A stretch of DNA of 34,889 nucleotides from Paracoccaceae bacterium (GTDB lineage Bacteria; Pseudomonadota; Alphaproteobacteria; Rhodobacterales; Rhodobacteraceae). The DNA lies in contig SKIF01000062.1 of assembly GCA_007116575.1 (NCBI GenBank), positions 1 through 34,889 of the forward strand, read 5' to 3'. Below are positions 8,895 through 17,049 of this stretch, piece after piece. The stretch's first letter is position 1. Every line of letters starts with the position of its first letter. The notes beneath the pieces were generated by a model that was not told the DNA's origin, did not search any database, and saw only the letters and a list, made by a program, of their open reading frames with translations. The translations under genes and the position numbers were made by a program.

Positions 8895-9328
8895 TGCGGT
8901 GGCTCGTGACCCTGCTCATGCTCTGGCCGGCCTCCGGGCTCGCTGAAAGCCTCGTCGCGACGCGGCTCATTCGCGCGACCGAGGTGATCGGGCCGGGCGA
9001 TGTCGCGGCTCAGCCCGGCGCGCTGCCCGGCGTGGCCAGTCGGCCCGACCAGGTGATCGGGCTCGAGGCACAGGTCGCGATCTATCCGGGCCGCCCGGTG
9101 CGACTGGCCGATCTCGGCCCCGCCGCCGTAATCGAACGCAACGAGTTGGTGCGTATGGTCTATCGGCGCGGCACGCTGGTCATCCTGTCTGAGGGTCGCG
9201 CGCTCGGGCGCGGCGCGCTCGGCGACACGGTCACGGTCATGAACACGGGCTCGCGCCAGTCGGTGCGCGGCATTGTCACCACCACCGGGCTGGTCGAGGT
9301 CACCGGCTCGGCGGGTGGGACACCATGA
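8894..9328 (+). CDS. flgA: P-ring assembly chaperone FlgA
   Basis: 144 residues: a signal peptide (MRWLVTLLMLWPASGLAES, cleavage expected near residue 18) followed by a SAF/antifreeze-like domain. FlgA helps FlgI assemble the periplasmic P ring. It is shorter than enterobacterial FlgA (about 220 residues), lacking the N-terminal domain, which is normal for Rhodobacterales. It overlaps flgG by one base and its stop overlaps an ATG at 9325 that is an alternative start of flgH. flgI itself is not in the window. Confidence 0.92.
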   Translation: MRWLVTLLMLWPASGLAESLVATRLIRATEVIGPGDVAAQPGALPGVASRPDQVIGLEAQVAIYPGRPVRLADLGPAAVIERNELVRMVYRRGTLVILSEGRALGRGALGDTVTVMNTGSRQSVRGIVTTTGLVEVTGSAGGTP

Positions 9329-9369
9329 GCGCGCACCAGCACAGCCTTTCACAGCACAAGGGATACACC

Positions 9370-10101
9370 ATGCGACTGCCAGTCTTTCTGCTACCGCTCG
9401 CGGCACTGCTCGTCGTCGCGTGCCAGCCTTTGGGCGAGGTTGGCCGCGCGCCCGACTTCAGTGCACCCGAGACAACTGTCGAACACGCCGCGCTCTACCG
9501 TGTGCCGCTGCCCGAACGCACCGAAACGCGCAAGGCCGCCGATGATGCCTCGCTGTGGTCGGCCAGTCAGCGCTCGCTGTTGGGCGACCGGCGTGCATCA
9601 AGGCAAGGCGATATCCTGACCGTGGTCATCGAGATCAATGACAGCGCTGAAATCTCGAACAACACTGCGCGCGGGCGCAGTGGGTCCAACGCCATGGCGG
9701 TGCCGCAATTCCTGGGCATTCCGCAGGCCATCGACCGGCACTTACCCGGCGGGCTGGCCTTGGGCGCGGGGATCGAGACCAACTCATCCAGCAATTTTTC
9801 CGGCAATGGGTCGGTGCGGCGCAATGAACAGCTCAAGCTGCGTGTCGCCTCCACCGTGGTCGAGCGGCTGCCCAATGGTGTGCTGCGCATAGAGGGTCGT
9901 CAGGAAGTGCGCGTCAATCACGAATTGCGTGAGCTTCTGGTCACAGGGTTCGTACGCCCCGAGGATATCACGCGCCTTAACGAGATCACCTATGACAAGA
10001 TCGCGGGCGCGCGTATCTCCTATGGTGGGCGCGGCGTGATCTCGACCGTGCAGCAGCCCGCCTACGGCGCGCAGATCACCGATATCCTCGCTCCGTTCTG
10101 A
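9370..10101 (+). CDS. flgH: Flagellar L-ring lipoprotein FlgH
   Basis: 243 residues from the ATG at 9370. A signal peptide with lipobox runs MRLPVFLLPLAALLVVAC, so the mature outer-membrane lipoprotein begins at C18. I prefer this start to the in-frame ATG at 9325, which overlaps the flgA stop but would put 15 polar residues before the signal peptide; 9370 also has an AAGGGA site. FlgH forms the L ring around the rod. Family blocks are visible: SLLGDRRASRQGDILTVVI, SGNGSVRRNEQLKLRVAS written in part, VLRIEGRQEVRVNHE and the C-terminal ISYGGRGVISTVQQPAYG. Confidence 0.95.
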   Translation: MRLPVFLLPLAALLVVACQPLGEVGRAPDFSAPETTVEHAALYRVPLPERTETRKAADDASLWSASQRSLLGDRRASRQGDILTVVIEINDSAEISNNTARGRSGSNAMAVPQFLGIPQAIDRHLPGGLALGAGIETNSSSNFSGNGSVRRNEQLKLRVASTVVERLPNGVLRIEGRQEVRVNHELRELLVTGFVRPEDITRLNEITYDKIAGARISYGGRGVISTVQQPAYGAQITDILAPF

Positions 10102-10132
10102 CCCGGGGGCGGACACAGGAAAGGCACGCTGC

Positions 10133-10606
10133 ATGGGTAAACTGATTCCGGTCATCCTGATCATTCTGGGCCTCGGCGGGGGGCTCGGGGCTGGGCTGAT
10201 GCTGCGCCCGCAACCCGACCAGGAGGCCGCGCAAGAGACCGAGCCACCGCCAGCGCCCCCGTCGCGCCCGGATGCCTCCGAGATCGACATGTTCGAATTT
10301 CCCAATTATTTCATGGTGCCACTGGTGGTGGAAGACCGAATCACTGCGGTGGTCGTGATCCAGATCGGGCTAGAGTTCCGTTCCGATGCGCGCGCTCTCG
10401 TGACCGCCAGCGCCCCGCGGCTGCGTGACAGGTTGCTGCAGGTGATGTTCGACCATGCCAATACTGGCGGTTTTGACGGTGTGTTCACAGCCCATGATAC
10501 GCTCGGTCTGTTGCGCCGAAATCTGCTCGAGGCGGCGCAGCACACGCTGGGCACAGACGTGGTCCTGGGTGTGCTGATCACCGACCTTCTTCGGACGGGC
10601 ACGTGA
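10133..10606 (+). CDS. fliL: Flagellar basal-body protein FliL family
   Basis: 157 residues with one N-terminal membrane helix (about 4-24, LIPVILIILGLGGGLGAGLML), a Pro/Glu-rich linker and a periplasmic FliL domain. FliL forms rings around MotA/MotB stators and supports torque or stator retention. The core YFMVPLVVEDRITAVVVIQIGLEF and the C-terminal helices fit the family, though overall conservation is low. It is the last flagellar gene of the plus-strand operon, 31 bases after flgH. Function in this organism inferred from family and position. Confidence 0.85.
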   Translation: MGKLIPVILIILGLGGGLGAGLMLRPQPDQEAAQETEPPPAPPSRPDASEIDMFEFPNYFMVPLVVEDRITAVVVIQIGLEFRSDARALVTASAPRLRDRLLQVMFDHANTGGFDGVFTAHDTLGLLRRNLLEAAQHTLGTDVVLGVLITDLLRTGT

Positions 10607-10676
10607 AACCGGCAAGGGCTTGACCTTCACCGGGCTTGTGACGCAGCCTGCGCGCAGACCAGAAGAGGAGCCCGCC

Positions 10677-11951
10677 ATGTCGCAGGATGCAGGACAGACC
10701 CCGAGTGCCGCGGCGCAGGGCGCGCTGCCGCCGGATCTGCTTGACGGGCTGGCCGAACTTGCCGTGCGCGTGGGGCTCAATCTCCAGCCGGGGCAGGATC
10801 TGGTGATGACGACTCCGCTTGCCGCGCTTCCGCTTGCGCGTGCCATCACCAGAGCGGCCTATCGCGCCGGTGCCGGACTGGTCACGCCACTGATCAGCGA
10901 TGCCGAGATCACGCTGGCCCGGTTCCGCAACGGACAAGGGGAGAGTTTCGACCGCGCGCCGGACTGGCTCTATGAAGGAATGGCGCAGGCTTTCGGCGCC
11001 GGGGCGGCGCGGCTGGCGCTGGTTGGCGAGGACCCGATGCTGATGGCCGGGCAGGATGCCGCGCAGGTCGCGCGCGCCAATCGCGCCAATGCGCGCGCCT
11101 ACCGGCCCGCGCTGGCCGCCATCTCCGGCTTCGAGATCAACTGGTCGATCATCGCCTGCCCGACGCCCGACTGGGCCGTGCGCATCTTCCCCGACCTCGC
11201 GCCCGAGGACGCGCTGGCGCGGCTGGTCGATGCCATTTCGCGCACCGCGCGGCTCGATCAGCCCGATCCGATCGCGGCCTGGCAGGCGCATAACGAAAGC
11301 CTCGCGGCGCGCTGCGCCATGCTCAATGACGCGCGCTTCGAGGCGCTGCAGTTTCGCGGTCCCGGCACCGACCTGCGCGTCGGGCTGGCCGAGGGGCATC
11401 GCTGGCAGGGCGGGGCCGCGACCGCGCGCAACGGCGTGCGCTGCAACCCCAATATCCCGACCGAGGAAGTCTTCACCACACCCCATGCGCAGCGCGTCGA
11501 GGGGCATGTGCGCGCCACCAAGCCGCTGTCGCATCAGGGCAGCCTGATCGAGGAGATCGAGATGCGCTTCGAGGGTGGCCGCGCGGTTGCGGCGCGGGCC
11601 GCGCGCGGCGAGGATGTCCTGCGCGAGATGCTGGCCACGGACGAGGGTGCCGCGCGGCTGGGCGAGGTGGCCCTCGTCCCGCACAGCTCGCCCGTCTCAC
11701 AAAGCGGATTGTTGTATTTCAATACGCTGTTCGACGAGAATGCCGCCTCGCATATCGCTATGGGCCAGAGCTATGCGTCCTGCATTGAGGGCGGCGAGGA
11801 CTTGTCCGGGGACGCGCTCGCCGCGCGCGGCGGCAATGCCAGCCTGATCCATGTCGACTGGATGATCGGCTCGCAGCAAATGGATGTGGACGGGCTGCAT
11901 ACCTCGGGAGGTTCCGTGCCGCTGATGCGCGCGGGCGAATGGGTGGGTTGA
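10677..11951 (+). CDS. M29 family metallo-aminopeptidase
   Basis: 424 residues from ATG 10677, which follows AGAGGAG; an upstream in-frame ATG at 10620 would add 19 residues with no family match. M29 peptidases (Thermus AmpT, Staphylococcus AmpS type) are cytoplasmic dimers that remove N-terminal residues using two metal ions. The expected ligands can be placed: E263 in PTEE, E330 in LGEVALV, H359 in ASHIAMG and H392/D394 in IHVDWMIGS, with the catalytic tyrosine Y347 in LLYFN as a likely match. It has no known flagellar role but lies 70 bases behind fliL and only 6 bases from the convergent small gene at 11958, so it sits inside the flagellar block. Confidence 0.92.
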   Translation: MSQDAGQTPSAAAQGALPPDLLDGLAELAVRVGLNLQPGQDLVMTTPLAALPLARAITRAAYRAGAGLVTPLISDAEITLARFRNGQGESFDRAPDWLYEGMAQAFGAGAARLALVGEDPMLMAGQDAAQVARANRANARAYRPALAAISGFEINWSIIACPTPDWAVRIFPDLAPEDALARLVDAISRTARLDQPDPIAAWQAHNESLAARCAMLNDARFEALQFRGPGTDLRVGLAEGHRWQGGAATARNGVRCNPNIPTEEVFTTPHAQRVEGHVRATKPLSHQGSLIEEIEMRFEGGRAVAARAARGEDVLREMLATDEGAARLGEVALVPHSSPVSQSGLLYFNTLFDENAASHIAMGQSYASCIEGGEDLSGDALAARGGNASLIHVDWMIGSQQMDVDGLHTSGGSVPLMRAGEWVG

Positions 11952-11957
11952 TCTGCC

Positions 11958-12287
11958 TCAGCGTTTGGGAGGATATGGGCAGAGCTTGTCCACGGCCTCC
12001 AGCCGACCGAGGCTGCGTGCGGTCTTGCGCCGCTGCTCAAGCAGCCGCGCGGTCTCCTGCGCGAGCCGCTGGTTAAGCTGCATCCGCTGCGCCGCGGCCC
12101 AGTGCAGATGCGCCTGCCGCGCGGCAAGGAGAGCGGGCTCCTCGGTCAGTGGCAGGGAGGCGGGCAGTTTGCCCAGCCGTGCGCGCGTCGCCTCGCGCGC
12201 GGCCCCGAGCCGGGCGGTGCGCGCGAGCTCGACCTCGTGCACCATCTGTGCCATGTGCCGCAACCGCTCGACCCGTTCCTTGCTCAT
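11958..12287 (-). CDS. Small coiled-coil protein after flhB, probable FliJ-like export chaperone
   Basis: 109 residues from ATG 12287; this start overlaps the flhB stop as ATGA (12284-12287) and has AGGA at a spacing of 8. An ATG six bases upstream (12293) would have the site too close. The protein is Ala/Arg/Leu/Glu/Gln rich, with two long predicted helices (about 1-38 and 49-98) joined by a Pro-containing turn (GKLPASLPLT), the layout of the antiparallel coiled coil of FliJ/YscO. No membrane segment or signal peptide is seen. FliJ connects the FliI ATPase to FlhA and is poorly conserved in sequence, so it is often left unnamed. The gene being the fourth of an overlap-linked run flhA-fliR-flhB-orf supports an export role. 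The FliJ identity is inference. Confidence 0.75.
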   Translation of the reverse strand: MSKERVERLRHMAQMVHEVELARTARLGAAREATRARLGKLPASLPLTEEPALLAARQAHLHWAAAQRMQLNQRLAQETARLLEQRRKTARSLGRLEAVDKLCPYPPKR

Positions 12288-13372
12288 GCCCATCGTCCTT
12301 TCGCCGCTTTGGCGCGCATCTTCTCGGCAAAGCGTATCGCGGTGGCCACGGCGGCGTAATGCTCGGGGGTGATTTCGCGGTCAAGCCCAACCGTGGCATA
12401 GAGCGCGCGCGCCGTGGGCGGGTCGGAATGGATCGGCACGCCCGCCGCCTCGGCCTGCTCGCGGATGCGCGCGGCGATCTCGTCCACCCCGCGCGCCACG
12501 CAGATCGGCGCGCCGCTGTCGGTGGGCGACCATTTCAGCGCAACTGCGTAATGGGTCGGGTTCACGATGACCACGCTGGCATCCTTGACCTGCTCGAGCA
12601 TCTTGCTTGACGCGATCTCGCGCCCGCGCCGCCGCCGCTCTCCCTTGGCATGCGGGTCGCCCTCGGATTGCTTCATCTCGTCGCGCAACTCCTTGTGAGA
12701 CATGCGATTCTTGCGCAGATGCTCGGCCCGCTGCCAGAAGAAATCAACTGCGCCGATGGCCAGTTTCACGACAAAGACGAGCGCCAGAAAGCGGATCACC
12801 AGCCCCAGTAACTCGCGCGCGGCCAGTGCCGGGGTCAGGTGCAGCGTCGCCAGAATCATCGGCAGGTTATGCAACACGAAGAGCCACAGCACGGTCGAGA
12901 TGATGCCCAGCTTGACCGCGGATTTCGCGAACTCGAACAGGCCGTTGCGGCCGTATTTGTTCTTGGCGTTGGAGATCGGCGAGATGCGCGAGAGCTTCGG
13001 TTTCAGTTTCTCCGGGGCAAAGATGACCACGCGCTGCGCGAAAAGCCCCGCCCAGACCATCAGGAACGGCACCAGCAGCAGCGGCAGAAGCGCCAGTCCG
13101 ACATCAAGCATCAGCCTGCCCGCAATCGGGGTGCCGCCCTTGCGCAGCAGCGCCGAGACGCTGTCGGCCTGCTCCAGAAGTGCTGCACCGGTTGTGCCGA
13201 GACTGGTCAAGGTGCTCTGCCCGAAGATCAGCGCGCCGGTCAGCAGACCGAAGAACGCGGCGGCCGTGTTGAGGTCAGTCGAGCGCGGCACTTCGCCCTT
13301 GCGGCGGCTTTCCTCCAGCTTGCGGGGGCTGGCCTCGAATTCCTTTTCACCGCTGCTGTCTTCCTCGCTCAT
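12284..13372 (-). CDS. flhB: Flagellar export switch protein FlhB
   Basis: 362 residues from ATG 13372 (MSEEDSSGEKEF); the open frame extends to 14197 but that portion runs antisense-like through fliR and is not coding. FlhB has an N-terminal basic amphipathic stretch, four membrane helices (about 35-55, 90-115, 150-175, 190-210) and a cytoplasmic domain that cleaves itself at NPTH, here N271-P272-T273-H274, to switch export from rod/hook to filament substrates. The start overlaps the fliR stop as ATGA (13369-13372) and the stop overlaps the next gene the same way. Confidence 0.96.
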   Translation of the reverse strand: MSEEDSSGEKEFEASPRKLEESRRKGEVPRSTDLNTAAAFFGLLTGALIFGQSTLTSLGTTGAALLEQADSVSALLRKGGTPIAGRLMLDVGLALLPLLLVPFLMVWAGLFAQRVVIFAPEKLKPKLSRISPISNAKNKYGRNGLFEFAKSAVKLGIISTVLWLFVLHNLPMILATLHLTPALAARELLGLVIRFLALVFVVKLAIGAVDFFWQRAEHLRKNRMSHKELRDEMKQSEGDPHAKGERRRRGREIASSKMLEQVKDASVVIVNPTHYAVALKWSPTDSGAPICVARGVDEIAARIREQAEAAGVPIHSDPPTARALYATVGLDREITPEHYAAVATAIRFAEKMRAKAAKGRWA

Positions 13373-14160
13373 CGCGGCATCCCGCCCGGATCTCTCAGCA
13401 CGCCCTCCAGCGCCATGTGCCACAGAGGCAGGATCATTGGCGCGGTCAGCAGCAGCACCGCGAGCCCCGCAAAGGTGATCGCGGGCGCACCGACAAAGGC
13501 CACCATCAGTTGCGGCATGGCCTTGTTGATCGCACCCAGCGCGACATAATAGATCAGCGACAGGATCACGAAGGGCATGGCCAGTGTGAAGGCCAGGGTG
13601 AAGGCGCGCGCGGCATGGGCCACACCCCAGGCCCCAAGGCTTGCGGCATCGGGGAAGCGACCGGGCGGGAACAGGGCGTAGGAGTGCACGATCAGCGCGG
13701 CGAGCTTGACATGCAGCCCGTTCATCAGTGCCAGGGCCAGCCCCGCCATAACCAGAATCTGTGCCATCGCCGGTTGCGGGTCCACCCCTGCGCCGCCGAA
13801 GAATTGCGCCAGCGAGGTCGCTTGCGCCGCGATGGTGCCTGCCGTCTGCAGCGCGATGATCATCAGCCGCAGCGCGATGCCCAGCACCAGCCCCGCGACG
13901 GTTTCGGTCGCGATCAGATGGATCAGCGGGCCGGGGGCGAAACTGGCCGCGGGCATCAGGGGCGCGATGGCGGGGGCGGTGATGGCGGTGAAGGCAAGGG
14001 TGAGGCCGAGTCGCAGGCGGATCGGCACCACCTGTTCGCCGAAGGCCGGGACCAGCGCCATCAGCGCGCCCACGCGGATGAAGACACCAAGGCTGCCCGC
14101 GGCCAGCGCGCCGAGATCGGCGGTGAGAGTGTCGAGCATGTCGAGGAGCGCGGGGATCAT
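13369..14160 (-). CDS. fliR: Flagellar export gate protein FliR
   Basis: 263 residues, with about six hydrophobic segments, an inner-membrane subunit of the FliPQR export gate. Family features include the N-terminal FIRVGALMALVPAFGEQVVPIRLRLGLTLAF and the central TAGTIAAQATSLAQFFG-type segment, written here in parts. It lies in the minus-strand run flhA-fliR-flhB and overlaps both neighbours by four bases (14157-14160 and 13369-13372), consistent with strict translational coupling. Confidence 0.95.
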   Translation of the reverse strand: MIPALLDMLDTLTADLGALAAGSLGVFIRVGALMALVPAFGEQVVPIRLRLGLTLAFTAITAPAIAPLMPAASFAPGPLIHLIATETVAGLVLGIALRLMIIALQTAGTIAAQATSLAQFFGGAGVDPQPAMAQILVMAGLALALMNGLHVKLAALIVHSYALFPPGRFPDAASLGAWGVAHAARAFTLAFTLAMPFVILSLIYYVALGAINKAMPQLMVAFVGAPAITFAGLAVLLLTAPMILPLWHMALEGVLRDPGGMPR

Positions 14161-16235
14161 GCCGTAATTGTCCCGACAAGGGCAGGACGGGCATCAATCC
14201 CGATCTCCTCGTAGGAGAGGACCGAGGCAGCCAGCCCTTTGGCCGCCAGCACCGTGCGCAGGAAGCGACGGCGGCGCGCGGAGGTTACGAGCGCGGGGCT
14301 GATACCATCCTGCGCGAGCTTGCCAAGGCTTTGCGCGATGCGTTCGCTGAGGCGCGCGAAGTCCTCGGGGGGCAGTGCGACATCGCTGCTGCCCGCATCG
14401 CCCGCGAGTTGATACGTGGCGAAGATTTCTTCCCAGTCCGGGGCAAGCTGGATCAGCGGCAACGTGCCGTCATCGCGTTTGAGGGGGGCGACCAGCTGGA
14501 AGCCCAGCCGCTGGCGGACATGCTCGCAAACCGCCTCGGGGCCGTGCAATAATGTGCGCACTTCCGACATCGCTTCAAGAATCAGCGGCAGGTTGCGGAT
14601 CGAGACGCGCTCTTCCAGAAGCAGCCGCAGCACGCCCAGCAGCAGATCCACCGACACCTTGTCGGGGATCATGTCGCCGAACAGGCGCTTGTTGGCCTCG
14701 GCGCGGGCCGGGTCGCTCAGCGTGGTGAGTTCATCAAGCAGGCGGTGCAGGCTTTTATGCGTCATCAGCCGGGCGAAATTGGCCTTGAGCACTTCCAAGA
14801 GATGCGTAGCCAGAACCTCGATCGGGCTGACGACGGTCGTGCCTGCCAGCGCGGCCTCTTCGTGCTTTTGCGCGTCGATCCAGCGGGCGGGGCTTTTGTA
14901 GACCGGCTCTTTCACATCCTCGCCCACGATGTCGAAACCCGCCGCATCCTGCACCAGCGCCAGCATCTGCCCCGGACGCAAGCAGTCGCGCGCCTGTTCG
15001 ACGCCGTGTATGAGGATGGCGTAATGGCCGTCGGGCAGGCGCGTTTCGTCGGTAAGCCGGATCTCGGGCAGGATCAGGCCGAACTCGCGCGCGACATGAG
15101 AGCGGATATTCGAGATGCGCCCGTCCAGCCCCAGCCGCGGGTCGAGCACCATGGGCACCAGATCGGGCGCGAACTGGACATGGATTTCGTCGAGATCGAG
15201 CGCGTCGCCGATGCTGTTGCGGGCAGGCTCGGGCAGGGTTTCGGGCTGTGCTGTCGCAGCCTCGGCGGCGCGCTCCTGCGCGCCTTTGGCTAGCCATGCC
15301 AGCCCCAGAAGCGCGCCCGCGCCGATGACAAAGGGGAGGAAGGGCAGCCCCGGCACAAAGGCAAAGAGCGCCATCAGAAAGCCCACGGTCGCAATCGCGG
15401 ACGGGTAGCGGCCCAGTTGCTCGAAAAGCTGGATATCGGTCGCGCCATTGGCCCCGCCACGCGCGAGCAGGAGGGCGGCGGCAATCGAGATGATGACGGC
15501 GGGGATCTGGCTGACCAGCCCGTCGCCCACGGTCAGGATGGCATAGGCCTCGAAGGCAGCACCCAGGGTCATGCCATGCATCATCGTGCCGTTAATCAGC
15601 CCCATGACGATGTTCAGGAGCGTGATCAAGAGCCCCGCGATGGCGTCGCCCTTGACGAATTTCGACGCGCCGTCGAGCGAGCCGTAGAAATTGGTTTCGG
15701 CCTGTTCGGTCTCGCGCCGGCGTTTGGCCTCGGTATGGTCAATGGCGCCCGCGGACATGTCACTGTCGATGGCAAGCTGCTTGCCCGGCATCCCGTCGAG
15801 TGCGAAACGTGCGCCCACTTCGGCCATGCGCCCCGCGCCCTTGGTGATGACGATGAAATTGACGATCAGCAGCACGAGGAAGATCACCACGCCCAGAAAG
15901 ATCGACCCCGACATCACGAAACTGGCAAAGCCCTGAATCACCCCGCCTGCGGCATGGGTGCCGGTGTGCCCTTCGCCGATGATGAGCTTGGTCGAGGAGA
16001 CGTTGAGCGACAGGCGCAACATCAGGGATGCCAGCAAGACTGTCGGAAAAATCGAGAAATCCAGCGGGCGCTGGATGAAGAGCGTGACCGTGAACATCAG
16101 GATCGCGAGCGCGAAACTGGCCGCCAGCCCGAGATCGAGCATCCAGGCCGGGATCGGCAGGATCATCATCACGATCACGGCCATGAGCGCGAGTGCGAGC
16201 AGGATCGTGGGTTTGAAAAGGGCCTGCAGGTTCAT
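14157..16235 (-). CDS. flhA: Flagellar export gate protein FlhA
   Basis: 692 residues from ATG 16235 (MNLQALFKPTILLA). A TTG at 16256 would add seven residues (MRRDHRR) and would overlap the upstream gene; the ATG leaves a 4-base gap and matches family N-termini. FlhA is a nonamer with eight N-terminal membrane helices and a large C-terminal cytosolic domain that docks FliJ, chaperones and substrates. Conserved stretches include RLSLNVSSTKLIIGEG, the cytoplasmic FHIPEP-type loop around ARFALDGMPGKQLAIDSD and VGDGLVSQIPAVIIS. Length and domain plan are normal. Confidence 0.97.
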   Translation of the reverse strand: MNLQALFKPTILLALALMAVIVMMILPIPAWMLDLGLAASFALAILMFTVTLFIQRPLDFSIFPTVLLASLMLRLSLNVSSTKLIIGEGHTGTHAAGGVIQGFASFVMSGSIFLGVVIFLVLLIVNFIVITKGAGRMAEVGARFALDGMPGKQLAIDSDMSAGAIDHTEAKRRRETEQAETNFYGSLDGASKFVKGDAIAGLLITLLNIVMGLINGTMMHGMTLGAAFEAYAILTVGDGLVSQIPAVIISIAAALLLARGGANGATDIQLFEQLGRYPSAIATVGFLMALFAFVPGLPFLPFVIGAGALLGLAWLAKGAQERAAEAATAQPETLPEPARNSIGDALDLDEIHVQFAPDLVPMVLDPRLGLDGRISNIRSHVAREFGLILPEIRLTDETRLPDGHYAILIHGVEQARDCLRPGQMLALVQDAAGFDIVGEDVKEPVYKSPARWIDAQKHEEAALAGTTVVSPIEVLATHLLEVLKANFARLMTHKSLHRLLDELTTLSDPARAEANKRLFGDMIPDKVSVDLLLGVLRLLLEERVSIRNLPLILEAMSEVRTLLHGPEAVCEHVRQRLGFQLVAPLKRDDGTLPLIQLAPDWEEIFATYQLAGDAGSSDVALPPEDFARLSERIAQSLGKLAQDGISPALVTSARRRRFLRTVLAAKGLAASVLSYEEIGIDARPALVGTITA

Positions 16236-16239
16236 GCGC

Positions 16240-16977
16240 CTATGATCCCGGCGCAAGCTCTATCAGCCGTGCCCGAGCCTCGGTCTGCGCCATGGACACC
16301 AGCGAGCCCAACTGGCCACTGCCCGCCGGTTGCAGCAGGGCGGAGCGGTTCTCGGCGGGCGGAGGAGCACGGCCGGTTTCGGGTGTGGTTTGGGGCGCGG
16401 GGGGCGAGAGCTTGCCGCGCAGTGCGGCAAAGCGTGCGCGGTAGCGCGCAGCGAGCGCAGGTGTGGCCGAGTGATAGGCCCCGGCGGCAGCTTCCCACGA
16501 GCCGAGCCTTGCCTTGTGGTGTTGCAACAGCCGCGCAGCGTAATCGGCATTCTGCGCAGGCTCGATCATCGCCTCGAGCGAGGCGAATTCCGCACCGTGC
16601 CAGCGCAGGTTGATCTGAAAACAGCCGATATCGATATTGCGCACCCCCTTGGCCTTGGTGTTGCGCACCAGTTCAAGCGCCGCCGCGCGCGAGGCGGGCC
16701 AGTGGCCGCGCCCCTCGGCATGGATGGCCCAGGGCCAGGGCTGCATCTGGCCACCCAGCGTGCGCCCTGTTTCCACCAGCGCGATGGTGCGCAACACCGC
16801 GAGCGGCACGCCATGGCGCGCAGCGGCCTGTTGCGCCGCCACCTCACAAAGCTGCGCAGGGCCTGCCGCACGCGCGAGCATGGGCCAGAGCAGGATCGTG
16901 GCGATCAGCGCCAGCGCCAGCCCGATGCAGCATCGGGGCAGGATCTTGCGGTGCCGGGGTTGGAACAGATCGGTCAT
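16240..16977 (-). CDS. sltF: Flagellum-linked lytic transglycosylase, SltF-like
   Basis: 245 residues with an N-terminal hydrophobic segment (about 16-38, signal peptide ending near ARA) and an SLT/lysozyme-like domain. The catalytic glutamate is E69 in IALVETGR, followed by the family blocks IDIGCFQINLRWHG (114-128) and AAAGAYHSATP (163-173). Such enzymes cleave peptidoglycan so the rod can cross the wall. In Rhodobacter sphaeroides the separate enzyme SltF does this job because FlgJ lacks the muramidase domain, and SltF is the most likely counterpart by position, as the gene lies 4 bases upstream of flhA. The Pro-rich C-terminal tail (about 190-245) is variable. The SltF name is inferred. 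Confidence 0.82.
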   Translation of the reverse strand: MTDLFQPRHRKILPRCCIGLALALIATILLWPMLARAAGPAQLCEVAAQQAAARHGVPLAVLRTIALVETGRTLGGQMQPWPWAIHAEGRGHWPASRAAALELVRNTKAKGVRNIDIGCFQINLRWHGAEFASLEAMIEPAQNADYAARLLQHHKARLGSWEAAAGAYHSATPALAARYRARFAALRGKLSPPAPQTTPETGRAPPPAENRSALLQPAGSGQLGSLVSMAQTEARARLIELAPGS

Positions 16978-16980
16978 GGC

Positions 16981-17014
16981 GGCTCACGGTCGGGGGCTAT
17001 GCCGCCAGTGAGCC
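16981..17014 (-). promoter_or_regulatory. Inverted repeat at the sltF ribosome site
   Basis: GGCTCAC at 16981-16987 and GTGAGCC at 17008-17014 form a perfect 7-base dyad with a 20-base loop. On the minus-strand transcript the second arm ends three bases before the sltF ATG (16977) and contains the only GTGAG-like ribosome site, so a hairpin here could limit translation. Whether it folds in the cell is not known. Confidence 0.35.
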
Positions 17015-17049
17015 TGATTCTGGTTTAGATTTCGTAACTGTACCCGCGC

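Noticed and set aside
17022-17038. Possible CtrA site upstream of sltF (GGTTTAGATTTCGTAAC)
   Set aside because: Too many mismatches to TTAA-N7-TTAA to call.
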